A stretch of 25,251 bases of DNA from Funneliformis mosseae (lineage: Eukaryota > Glomeromycota > Glomeromycetes > Glomerales > Glomeraceae): contig CAJVPP010000864.1 in the NCBI GenBank assembly GCA_910592005.1, positions 1-25,251 on the forward strand. Direction: 5' to 3'. Of this stretch, positions 12,001 to 21,709 are shown one piece after another; positions within the stretch are counted from its first letter, which is position 1, and each line of letters begins with the position of its first letter. The notes below the pieces were generated by a model. That model saw nothing but the letters and a program-made list of their open reading frames with translations, did not search any database and was not told the origin of the DNA. The translations under genes were made by a program, and so were the position numbers.

Positions 12001-12189
12001 AATACAAAATTAATTAAATTAATGGGTCAGATTGTCTTTATTAATAATTTATATTTTAAGGAAATAAATATTGGCAAAGTTATAAGTTTTATGTGGTTAA
12101 AATTATATTTTATTAAATTATAATATAGAAACTTAAAAACTTATTTTTTTGTTAAAGTGACATTATAGGATATTTATATATAATACAAT
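9082..12189. other. Extremely AT-rich region with only coding traces
   Basis: TAA and TAG are so frequent that no standard-code gene is possible. Some minus-strand stretches look less random, for instance NANAPLIQDQMK near 10242-10277 and ELFNYQVYTFDPKLV near 10400-10450. In DNA this AT-rich almost any frame looks open once TAA/TAG are ignored, so I do not call genes from them. The composition resembles the decayed gene on its left, and it may be one continuous block of degraded repeats. Confidence 0.4.
11832..11963 (+). pseudogene. Possible small-GTPase fragment (G4-G5 region)
   Basis: A 44-codon open stretch reads CPIILIGTEEDK and later LKCYIIRITK before TAA. The first block resembles the beta-strand and G4 motif of Ras-like GTPases (PIILVGNKxD), and the second resembles the strand before the G5 motif (ETSAK). 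The spacing, about 20 residues between the blocks, is right for Ras. The key Lys of G4 and the SAK of G5 are absent, and I found no P-loop or DxxG upstream. It may be chance resemblance in AT-rich DNA. Confidence 0.2.
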
Positions 12190-12362
12190 TATAAAAAAAA
12201 GATATTTAATAAAATAAAGAAAATAAATATAACTATAATAATAAATATAATAATGATAATAATGATAAACATTATAAAAATTATAATAAATATCACAATA
12301 ATAATCATGATAGTTATGAAATCAATGAAAATGATAATCACAGTTTTTTTGGTGATTATTGA
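12190..12362 (+). repeat. Imperfect AAT/ATA trinucleotide tract
   Basis: A run of AAT, AAC, GAT and TAT triplets with scattered interruptions, densest at 12221-12310. One frame would code an Asn/Tyr/Asp-rich tract ending at TGA 12360-12362. It reads like a degenerate microsatellite, and I see no flanking coding sequence. Confidence 0.45.
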
Positions 12363-14160
12363 TGACCTTTATTAATGCAATTATCTAGTAATTCATATGG
12401 ATTATCACTAATACTACCAATATTTATGGTGTTAAATTTGATATTATTATTAAAGATATAGACTCACAGTATTATGTTATACCTTATATGTAAGGATGCT
12501 TCTAGTGTAATTTTCAATAAAATTTAAGAAAAAGTTGTAAACAAGAAATAATAATCTTATACCTAAATATGCTTGATTTTTTGATAAGTATAATTGAAGT
12601 AGTTTTAACTAACTACAAATTAAAAGTTATTAAAAATATAGTGCTAGATTAAATTATATATTGTAGATTAATAATATTTGAAAAAAAAGAATGTTTAATT
12701 TTCTAATATAAGATTTCTTCTTGTTTTAAATTTTTTTTTACAATTATTTAATAATTCTGTTAAGATAATAATTTAATAAAAAATCTATAAATATAGTGAT
12801 AATACCTAGTAAATTGACATCTACACTTAAATTAATTTTTTTTCAAAATTTTTGCAGAGTTTTCTAAATATAAACATTTTTCAATGTTTCAAAATTATTC
12901 TAATTGTTTTATTCTTTGAATCATTTTACAAAAACAGCCAGCAAAGATTACTAGTTCAAAGAAAGTTATTTTATATAGAACATTCGTTAGGCCATAATGA
13001 AAGTGATTGCTATGTATTGTTCCTTATTGTTGTCAAAGGTATCTATTTGAAGAGTTAGTGTCTCAAAACTAAAATTTTTATAGAACACATAATTTTCAGC
13101 CTAATCGATTTTCATATTAGATTTATGATGAGATTTTGATATTTAAAACATTAGAAAAAAAATATTTCTTGAATTAACTTAGCATGTTTAGAGCATGTTC
13201 AAGTTGATCATAAGTCCTATAAATTTATAGAAGAAGCTAATCCCATATATCTTCTTAATATGTATCATTAACAAATATTTATTAATAAAAACTAAATTTA
13301 TTCTTTTCAAACCTTTCTTTATAAAGTTGAATAAATTGTATTATTCTTATCTATTTATAATAAAGTCATCTCTGTTAAAAATATTTTTGTTAGTATAACC
13401 TAACATCAAATTTTTTTGTTACTTTGTTTCAATCTTTGTGATAAAAAAAAAATTTTCATTTCTATAAAATAATTTTATATCTCACTTTAAAATAAATTCC
13501 TCATACAGGTAAATCATGATTGTACTTGGAATCTCATGATAATAAGTAATGAATGAGATACAAGTTGCTTTTATTTTATACTTTAAAATATAGTTTAAAT
13601 TTTATTACACTAATTTAATATGTCAGATGTAAATCAAGTGCCATGAAAAATTTAAATTTGGCTTATCATTTATATTGAACGCAATACCTAATACTTTTGA
13701 ATTATTGGTAATGAATCTTACCCGATTTATCATTTACATTAACAATTGGAATAAGTGCTGAATTTTTTGTATAAATGTTTTCACTTTCAAATTTATTAGT
13801 TTTCTTTTTCATAGAAATTTAATTTGGGACAATGATTTTTATTCTTGATAATATGATTCATTGTATAAACATGGATGACATAAGAACAAATCCTATTGAG
13901 TAGTTGAAGATGTAAGAATAAGGTTCGATTCATTATTTTTAATTAAATAATATTAAAAACTCAATATATAAAATTAAATGCACAAATACGTTAAGTTAAC
14001 AGGATTGCTGTTCATTAATAATTTGGTTTATTTTTTCTTATACCTTTATATACTTTACTAACGCATCTAATAACTCTTTGAATAGTGTAAAATGAAATAT
14101 ATCAATAACCATTGTTTATTATATTTGTGTTTTTGCGATAAAAAAAAGAAAATTTAAAAA
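12363..14160. other. AT-rich spacer, no gene supported
   Basis: The longest frame (12852-13058, plus) has a composition typical of random AT-rich DNA and no splice context. The AT excess eases slightly after about 12850. I see nothing else beyond poly-A/T runs. Confidence 0.4.
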
Positions 14161-15180
14161 ATTAATTTTTGGAACAAAACGACTCTTAGGGCCGGTTATA
14201 GACATGTCAAAGAGAGAAAGACAGTATTTTTGGTCCGGACCTGACCGGTCTGTCCTTAAAAAGATCATTCAGAATCGACTAATCGCGATTTTCGTTTCTC
14301 AAGATTTGACTCTAAGATTCGATTTTCGATTTTCGATTATCGAATATAATCGATCGATCCATTGAGTTTTGTGCTTGAGAACACCTAAATTGATTAAATT
14401 CGAAAAATAAAATCAAATAAAAAATAAGGGAAATTCTTATACTGGTATATACGAATTAAAAAATAATTAAAAAATGTTAAATTAAAATATTAGAACCCGC
14501 GATTATAAAAAAAAATTTTTTAAAATAAATTACAAAATTAAAATAATTAATTAAAAAAAATGAACATTCCTCAGCGTTTTTTATTTTTTTTGAATATTTA
14601 ATATTCGCAATTTTTTTTAGTTTAGGTAGAATTAAAAAAAGAATTCATTCTAAAATAAATTAATAAATTAAAAAAATCAATTAAAAAATCAATTAAAAAC
14701 ATTAAATTAATAAATAATAAAAAAAAACGAAATTAAATAAATAACTTACATTTAAAAATCATTAATAAAAATATATTACATTGTTAAATCAATTTACAAT
14801 CCTTTTCTTAAAAAAAAAAAAATGCCGATAATCATTGTACATGTGTTTAATTCTAAAACAGTATTTGAATGGGAAGAGCTTAGTGTTAATGAGGATATGA
14901 ATATAATGAAAATAGGAGGAGAATTTTTAAAGATGTTGTAGTTTATAAATTAAAGTCAGAACTATGGGAAAGAAAAAATTAGGTTGTTTGTATTACATGC
15001 TTTCTACAATTGATCATAACGCTTGACATCAAATGTTTCAATATTATAAATCGATTCTCTCTACAAATATTATTATTATTTGAAATCCAAATTTGTTTTG
15101 CAATTTTAGATGAACCTTAAAATCCTCAGTTCGACCAGACCGAGAGATAAGTATATTTTTGAATCAGGCCACACATTAAA
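14161..15180. repeat. Probable degenerate repeat with GC-richer ends
   Basis: A GC-richer patch at 14190-14260 contains GGTCCGGACCTGACCGGTC, and a patch at 15128-15155 contains TTCGACCAGACCGAGAG. Roughly inverted GACC/GGTC words at the two ends, with a long A/T-only middle, suggest a decayed element, but I could not align the ends convincingly. GATTTTCGATTTTCGATTATCG lies at about 14318-14342 in pieces. A short open piece near 14865-14935 (VFEWEELSVNEDMN) is unassigned. Confidence 0.3.
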
Positions 15181-15797
15181 AATGATGTCTTAGTTTCAGA
15201 TTTCTTAAAAGGTTTAGAAAACTTCAATTCAATCATCTATGTAATGTAAGAGAGATATTTAATTCTTATAATTTACTTTTAAGAAAATTGTTGTATATTG
15301 AAAAATAGAAAATATTATAATAACGATAAATGCAAAGCAATTATATTAAATGAAGTTTAAACTAGTATTTCTACTTTTTTTTATTTTTTAAATGTGGTTT
15401 ACTAATAAAATCACGTACGGATCTTATAACTTATTTTGACTCAAAACTTGTTTTAACCTGAAGAAAAAAAAATTATATATTTATTTATTCTAGCTAACAA
15501 AGAGTTTTTTGTATATAATAATATATACGAATAAAAAACACAATTAATGTAATGTTAAATGTAATCGAGTTAACATTCGAATATTTATTAAGTGATGAAA
15601 TTCTGAGATGGAAAAAAAATGGAATACTTATTTTTTTAATAAAAACATTAGGTTTTATATAAACTAATTTCGAATTATGATTGATATGTCCATTTTCGAA
15701 AAACTTCTATGAAATTTGATATTTGGCAATTAGAAATTAAAATTTAGTATATATTCCATAAAATCAATACATTATTGATTACTTTGATTACATTAAG
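15181..15797. other. 3' flank of the kinase gene
   Basis: This AT-rich stretch lies downstream of the minus-strand kinase gene stop codon (15800-15798). It would contain the 3' UTR and poly(A) signal. I see AATAAA-like words on the minus strand but cannot choose one. No gene is seen. Confidence 0.4.
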
Positions 15798-18700
15798 TTA
15801 AGAATTTTCCTCCTCAGCCCAATCCGCTGGATTTATATTTATCATCAATGAATCATCAATGCAAGTTCTTGATGAAATTACTGTGCTTTCTGATGAAAGT
15901 GTTGAAGAAACTAGAGAGCTTGAGCTTGCTGATGCTGATGAAAGAGTTAAGGAATCAATTGTATCTGACATCGAAAGTGTTTGAAAGAATTTCCGAAAAT
16001 AAGGATTAATAATTAGTAAAAAAAAAAAAAAAATGCATAAAGTTACTTTACCTTCATTTTCAATTAACTTCTCCAATACCTCATAAACATATTCAACAGT
16101 ATGTCTTTTTTCAGGTTCATTATCCCAACATTTATTATATAACTCATAATATTCATTAGGAGTCTCTTGCACTCTTTCTTGCTTATTTCCTGACAAAATT
16201 AAATGATGATATTCAAAAGGAGGTTTACCGCTTGATATTTCCCATAATAATACTCCTAAACTATAAACATCAGAAGATTTTGTATAAGGACCCGCCATTA
16301 AAACTTCGGGAGCAACATATGGAAGTATACCAAATATACCGTCATGTAGATTTGTTACTGTACACATACTTTTTGAATTACCAAAATCCGTAATTTTTGC
16401 TTTTCCATGATGAACTAATATATTTTTAGCATGCTAGAAATGAAATTTATTATTAGCAAAACAACAATAAAATGTAATAAATAGAATACAATAATTCTTA
16501 AATTTACTTACGAGATCTCTATGCAAAATATTTTCTTTATGCAAAAAATATAATCCATTTGTAATATCTAAAGCCAATCGAAGTTTTTTATTCCAATCAA
16601 GACTCAAAAATTTTTTTGAAAGATACTTTCTTAAATCCCCTTCATTAGCACATTCCATAACGATACAATAGTCACCATCTAAACCTAAAATAATATAAGT
16701 TGTTCAAGTGTGCTAAAATAAATGAATATTAAATCTCAAAACTTACTTTTACTTATTCCTAAAACTCGGATAATATTTTCACAAATATGTGCTCTACTTT
16801 GTAATTGTATTTCATGTCTAAATGCTTCCCACTTCTTATATTTAATATCTGATGTAATAAATAATTTTTTATATGCTACATGTTTATGAGTTTTAGACCA
16901 ATATGCTTGATGCACTAATCCAAAATTTCCTGCTGATAACTTTTTATGAGAATTAAATTCGGACCATGCTATTGATTTAATAACTTTTCGTTTAATCGAA
17001 TCTTCAATCCATTCCTTTGCTTTATTTTCTAATTCATCAACGGATTCAGCCTGTGATATGTAAATATTTTTTGGAACTAAACTTTGAGAAAATCCATTTT
17101 GTTGGTAACTACCAGTTAATTCATTAAGTTCATTGAAAATAGTGGGAAAACTTGAACGCTCCCGTGAGTCATGATGCCAATCTAAGTAAAAAATTTTTTA
17201 ATCTAATACCTTTCTTTTTTGAAAAATATTTTTAATATTATATTAAGCTTACTATTTTTAATGATTTCAAAATATTTTTCTTGAAAACTTTCATCATTAT
17301 TTGATCTGCTTTCTAATGTCTCCCTGTCCTTGTTTAGAACATGATTCTTTATTTTACGTACATTCCAACCTTGATAAGGAACTTTTTCAAAGGCAAGCTC
17401 CCACATTAACATACCAAAGCTACAAATTAAAATATATTGTATTAATAAAGGTTATAATTTATGTTAACAAAAGGAGCTTGCAAATACCTAAATGCTTCAC
17501 ATTTTACATCATATCGATGAAATCTAAAATATTTAATTTTTTCTGGGGCCATCCAATTAATAACATCGTCTAAATTTGGTATTGATTCATAAAAGGTTTT
17601 TTTAGGTTTAGAGACCCCATCGAACATTATATGTGCGCATTTAAAATTTGTAATTTTAGGTTCTAAACGTGCTGTAATCATAATGTTTGCGCAACGAATA
17701 TCATGATGAAGAATAGAACAAGAATGCAGAAAAATGATGCCACGACAAATACCAAGAGCAATAGAAACCTAAATAAAAGAATAAAAAATTTTTATGAATA
17801 TATTTTTTAAAAAAAAATTATACATTACTTACCTTTGTAGTCCATGAAATATCATATATATTATAAACATCACAAAGGTTTCTTAATTCAGCCCATTCAA
17901 ATATCGTTACCAATTGATCATCAATATGGGAGAGTCCATAGAATTTCAAAATGTTATCAGAGTAACGAAGTTTTTCTAACATAGTAAAATGAGCTATAGT
18001 TTTCATGAAATCATCATCTTGGATTATAGTGGGAGTATAAGCCACGTCTACACTAAATTTTATGGACTTTTTCACAATCCCACGATCAGTTGGTTTATCT
18101 CCAAGAGGATCTGTAAGTTCATGTGGCTCTATTGTCGTTGTTTTAATGGTCTATATTCAAAGTAAGAAGAAATAATTAATTAAAACAATCTTTATCTAAA
18201 AATAAAATAATTTTGAAATAACTTGCCGGTTGATCAATTGTCGTGATGTTCAAGTCTCCCATAAAGTTCTCAACATTATTAATCAATCTATAAAAAATAT
18301 GTGATATTGTAATTATATTTTTTGTAATATCTTGTAATTGAGAGATATCTTTTATAAAATCCCTGATTTCTTCCATTACTTCAATAAATTTTACATAATC
18401 TATAATAAAATTGCCAGTAGTCTTAATGGTCTTAATAGCAATTTCAGCCATATCAACTCTATCCATTAATACATCGCAAATTTTTTTGTTATTTTGAGCT
18501 GCTTTATAAATTTTATTAATTTCGCGTATTTCTGTGTCAATTGTAGTAATCCAATACTTTTGTAATAATTCAATAGCTTCAGGATTATAAGCTAACACAG
18601 CTAATCTTAAATATTTCATGCCAAGTGGTACATTTTTAGTCACACCCAATTTACCATTAATATATAAATCGCCTAGATTAAATTGAGCCGTATTATTATT

Positions 18701-21700
18701 ATTATCTGCAGATTTCGTAAGATATTCAATAAATACCGGTAAGTTAATTCCATTATTTTCAATTAAACTAAATGCATATCGTAACTGTGCATCTGCAAAT
18801 CCGTCATCAGCAGCTGCTTTAAATAATTTTGATGCTTCTTCTTGATCTTTTTGATCAGAAGAGTTTTCCCATAAATAATATCCTTTCCAATATTTGGCTT
18901 TGGTATTACCCAACTCTGCGTGTGCATTAAAACATTCCCATGCTGTCGCATAGTCGCTTCTTCTATAAGCTTTAATACCTTCCTCAAGTGACATTATTTC
19001 TTGCACAGCACTAATAGAGAATTCCATATCAAAATCTGGCAAATCTAACCCTCCTATATCGCTAACGGAAACTGCTTTTGATCCATCCAAATCTAAAGGT
19101 TTAAGGGCAAGTGAAGTATTGTACCCTGAAGAGCAATGTGTTGTATATAAGTCGTGTAAATTCAAGAAAATTTGTTGTAATGAAGCTCGAATTTGAGGAT
19201 CATCTTGCCAAGCTAATTGAGGTCAAAAAATTTATAATTTTACAAATTTGCATCAAAATATTAATATAAATATATATATATGGATCTCTTACCCGAAACG
19301 ATAATTTTCGCATAACTTTTTTGGAGGTTTTGAATATCAGGATTTTCTCCACCAAAAGTAATCTTTTCTCGTTTGTTAGACAAAACATGTTCTTTTATTT
19401 TAGCCATGTCCCAACGTTCATAGGGAATCTTTTCAAATGCCAATTCCCAAAGTAGCATTCCAAAACTTTTTTTTTTTTTAAAAGTAAGAAAATTTTAATA
19501 ATTTTAACCTAATAACAATAGAAATAAACAATTGTAATATTCTCACCTGAAAACTTCGCATTTCATGTTATATCGCTGATTACCACCATTTCTCAATCTC
19601 TCGGAAGCAAGCCAATGCACAATTTCAGATGTATCAAAAATAAAACTTGTGTCATCATTATCATAAACACGTGTAAATCCAAATTTTGCAATTTTAGGTT
19701 CCAAACGCGAAGTCATCATAATGTTTTCACAACGGATGTCGTGATGAAGCACGGAGCAGGAATGTAAGAAAATGATTCCGCGACAGATACCAAGAGCAAT
19801 AGATACCTTAATAAATGATAAAAGTTGAATTAAAAAAAAATTATAATAATAAAAAATCATAATTATAAACCTTTGCAACCCAAGAGATTTCGTATGTATT
19901 ATAAACTTCGCGTAGGTTTCCATGTTCGGCCCATTCAAATACCATGACCGGGTGACTTTCGACATAAGAGAATCCATAAAATTTCAAAATGTTGGGAGAA
20001 TCTTGAAGTTTTCCTAAAATAGATAGTTGAGCTTGAAACCATTGAGCTTTCTGGGAATTATCATCTTGTAATTTAGTTGGAATACAAGCGACGTCTATAC
20101 TCTGCTTTAAGCATTTCCTTAAAGTATAAGGTTCCTCTTTCCCACGACGATCAGATGCCTTCCCTCCAAGGGGTTCAGTAAGCTCATTTGGTTCTATTTT
20201 GTTTGCTTTAATAGACTCAGGTATCGGTAGATATCTTTTTTGAGTGCTTTCTATTTGATTCTTAATTAATATGACTTCTTGGAGAACTGTATTAATTTGG
20301 TTATTATCAGAAACAATACCACCTCCAATCCTTTCCAAAAACTATATTAAAAAAAAGAATTATATTTTATTTTAAAAAAAAAAAAAAAAATGTCCACAGT
20401 TTTATAGAATAACTTACTCTGGACATTTCGACTATATCTTCATTAAGAGCCTTCCGGTCAATTTTACGCTGTTCTCCATTGTCAATTGTCGTTGTGAAAT
20501 TCAAAACGTCTATAATGATATCAAAATCGTATACTAAATCATTAAAGGTATCTTTAATAGAACAGGAGTGTAAGAATTTATTGTAACCCTTTAGTTGGGA
20601 GACATCTATAATAAAGTTTTTAATTCTTTTCATGATTTCAATCAATTTTATAAAAGCTAAATAATATTCTTTATTACGAAGAAGATTTTCCTTCCATTTT
20701 CTTCTCTTTAATATATAATCAACTATTTGAACTCTATCCATTAAAGCATTACAAATCTTTTTGTTATATTCAATATCTTCATAAATCCAAAAAATTTTAT
20801 CAATTATGGTTGTAACAATCGCAATATATGGTATATAAGGTTTAACGGCTTCTCCTAAAGCTCCTACAGTCTCTAAAGTTCTTTGATTTTCCATAGCTCC
20901 TTCGGTTCCTTCAGTTCGTATAGTATCTACATTTGCTTCGGTACCTACAACTCCAACAGCACAGTCAGTCATCATAGTCTTTACGGTTACATCGGTACTT
21001 ACAACTTCTACGGCAACTTCAGTTCTTTGCGTATCAACAGCTCTCTCAGATCCCATAGTCTCTGCGGTTTTATCGGTTCCTTGATTACCCATAGTCTTGG
21101 TTCCTTCGGTTTCTACAATTTCTTCGGCTTCAAGAGCTGCCTTTTATTAATCAAAGAAAAGAATTATAAAATATTGATAAAGTTATAGAATTATGAATAA
21201 AAATTTACCTTCGCCATTTCGGAAGAATCTTCAGTAAGGGCTAGTTGATCAATTCTGCGTTGCTCTTTATCGGTGAAATTCAAATCCTTCATCACGGACT
21301 CAAAATCACTAACTAAACCATTAAATTCATAGAATTTTTTGTAAAATAGTAATTTGGAGACATCTTTAATAAAATCTCTAATTTCTTTCATGACATTAGT
21401 AAACCTTGCAAAAGCCAAATAATATTTCATGTTGCGAAAATTTTTTTCGTTCTCTTGTTTCCTTCTGCTTAAAATTTTAATAAAAATTTCAGCAATATAA
21501 ACTCTATCCATCAAAAAACTACAAATTTTTTTATTATTAGATTCCACACCATCATAAATTTTGATAATATCATCAATTAAAGTTGTAACAACCGCGATTA
21601 ATTGTAAATATGGTTTAATGGCTTCTTCTACGGTTCCCGAAGCTTTAAAAGAGGTCTTTGTAATTTCGATACTTTTGGAAATTTCTGCTCCAAAAATAAA

Positions 21701-21709
21701 TTCTGACAT
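15798..21709 (-). CDS. Giant fusion: 3 MLKL-like helical domains, 2 pseudokinases, Sel1, kinase
   Basis: Exons, 5' to 3' on the minus strand: 21709-21209, 21140-20418, 20341-19871, 19806-19547, 19465-19293, 19212-18227, 18150-17833, 17768-17488, 17419-17253, 17181-16747, 16684-16512, 16433-16052, 15964-15798. They total 5,037 nt and 1,678 residues; all phases agree. I chose the ATG at 21709 because it opens the first four-helix exon. Introns are 62-87 bp. Only intron 6 (18151-18226) is GC-AG. Domain order is four-helix 1, nine-residue repeats, four-helix 2, pseudokinase 1, Sel1, four-helix 3, pseudokinase 2, kinase, Ser-rich tail. The third kinase domain has all catalytic residues, so the protein is probably a cytoplasmic signalling Ser/Thr (TKL-like) kinase. 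MLKL-type architecture suggests a stress or cell-death role, but that is inference. If the GC-AG intron is not used, translation stops at 18176 and a separate downstream gene would be needed. Confidence 0.8.
16052..16960 (-). other. Apparently active kinase domain (residues about 1368-1622)
   Basis: A nucleotide loop SAGNFGLVHQAYW (1376-1388), VAYKKL with Lys 1398, and a candidate helix-C Glu 1417 (FRHEIQL) are present. So are the catalytic loop ILHRDLHAKNIL (Asp 1495, Asn 1500), ITDFGNSKS (Asp 1512), YVAPEVL (Glu 1539) and DVYSLGVLLWEISSGKPPF. All residues needed for phosphotransfer are there. The type is TKL-like by the HRDLHAKN and GVLLWE patterns. A Ser-rich tail follows in the last exon. 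Confidence 0.85.
17114..18150 (-). other. Pseudokinase domain 2 (residues about 1039-1316)
   Basis: This is a paralogue of pseudokinase 1: ILKFYGLSHIDDQL, LHHDIRCANIM (Asp 1167), NWMAPEKIKYF and FGMLMWELAFEKVPYQGW. The lysine motif is VAYTP, without Lys. The DFG position reads NFK (Asn 1185), so metal binding is lost. Introns fall at the same places and in the same phases as in pseudokinase 1. The C-lobe ends WHHDSRERSSFPTIFNELNEL in the exon that also opens the active kinase. Confidence 0.75.
18151..18226 (-). other. GC-AG intron of the kinase gene
   Basis: The donor reads CCG|GCAAGT and the acceptor AATATAG|ACC. GCAAGT is the usual context of the rare GC donor class. Splicing joins ITTIDQP to TIKTTTIEPHELTDP in phase 0, and IEPHELTDPLG matches IEPNELTEPLG in the first pseudokinase module, which supports the join. 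The intron is 76 bp. Confidence 0.6.
18227..18523 (-). other. Four-helix domain 3 of the fusion protein (residues about 940-1038)
   Basis: NNKKICDVLMDRVDMAEIAIK at about 951-970 is followed by YVKFIEVMEEIRDFIKDISQ, as in the first two copies. This copy is shorter at its N-terminus, where it fuses to the Sel1 region. It lies in the same exon as the Sel1 repeats, so no splicing assumption is needed for the fusion. Confidence 0.65.
18551..18988 (-). other. Sel1-type repeat region (residues about 785-930)
   Basis: Helix-pair repeats with the Sel1 pattern (A-x(5)-G, G-x(5)-YW/LG) are visible: EEGIKAYRRSDYATAWECF, AHAELGNTKAKYWKGYYLWE, KLFKAAADDGFADAQLRYAF and LTKSADNNNNTAQFNLGDLY. Sel1 repeats serve as protein-binding solenoids and often follow kinase domains in these fungi. 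Unusually, the exon runs on in frame into four-helix domain 3. Confidence 0.75.
19142..20098 (-). other. Pseudokinase domain 1 (residues about 490-733)
   Basis: The protein-kinase fold is recognisable from ILKFYGFSYVESHPVMVFEW, LHHDIRCENIM, CEVF-S-FGMLLWELAFEKIPY and WQDDPQIRASLQQIF. The VAIK lysine is replaced (VACIP), there is no glycine-rich loop, HRD is HHD (Asp 588) and DFG is KFG (Lys 606). Loss of both the lysine and the DFG aspartate predicts no catalysis, so a scaffold or switch role is more likely. Confidence 0.75.
20427..20864 (-). other. Four-helix domain 2 of the fusion protein (residues about 260-405)
   Basis: This has the same layout as domain 1: VKPYIPYIAIVTTIID, then YNKKICNALMDRV (about 293-304), then YYLAFIKLIEIMKRIKNF. 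It ends at EMSR, matching EMAK at the end of domain 1. Both are followed by a phase-0 intron, which supports exon duplication. Confidence 0.6.
20916..21077 (-). repeat. Coding 27-bp minisatellite: six 9-residue repeats
   Basis: Residues 189-242 divide into six exact 9-residue units: TDKTAETMG, SERAVDTQR, TEVAVEVVS, TDVTVKTMM, TDCAVGVVG, TEANVDTIR. A longer, irregular unit follows (TEGTEGAMENQR). The consensus is T-[DE]-x-x-V-x-[TV]-x-x. The array joins four-helix domains 1 and 2. The periodicity could be a flexible linker or a short beta-type repeat; the sequence does not decide. Confidence 0.7.
21215..21622 (-). other. Four-helix domain 1 of the fusion protein (residues about 30-165)
   Basis: The exon codes an all-helical, amphipathic segment with the signature NNKKICSFLMDRV (about 58-70). 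It is followed by FIKIL, KYYLAFARFTNVMKEI and RDFIKDVSKLL. The NKKIC-x2-LMDRV signature is shared with the two other copies in the same protein. From memory, such segments in Rhizophagus kinases are annotated as similar to the N-terminal helical domain of MLKL; I could not verify this. Confidence 0.6.

Noticed and set aside
12852..13058. 68-codon plus-strand open frame
   Set aside because: Composition is typical of random AT-rich sequence, with no splice context or recognisable motif.
17301..17573. 90-codon plus-strand frame
   Set aside because: It is antisense to exons 8 and 9 of the kinase gene and crosses their intron.
18763..18987. 74-codon minus-strand frame within the Sel1 exon
   Set aside because: It is an alternative frame of the Sel1-coding exon.
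20883..21188. 101-codon plus-strand open frame rich in Phe/Gly/Ser/Tyr
   Set aside because: It is the antisense shadow of the 9-residue repeat coding segment; its periodicity is inherited from that minisatellite.
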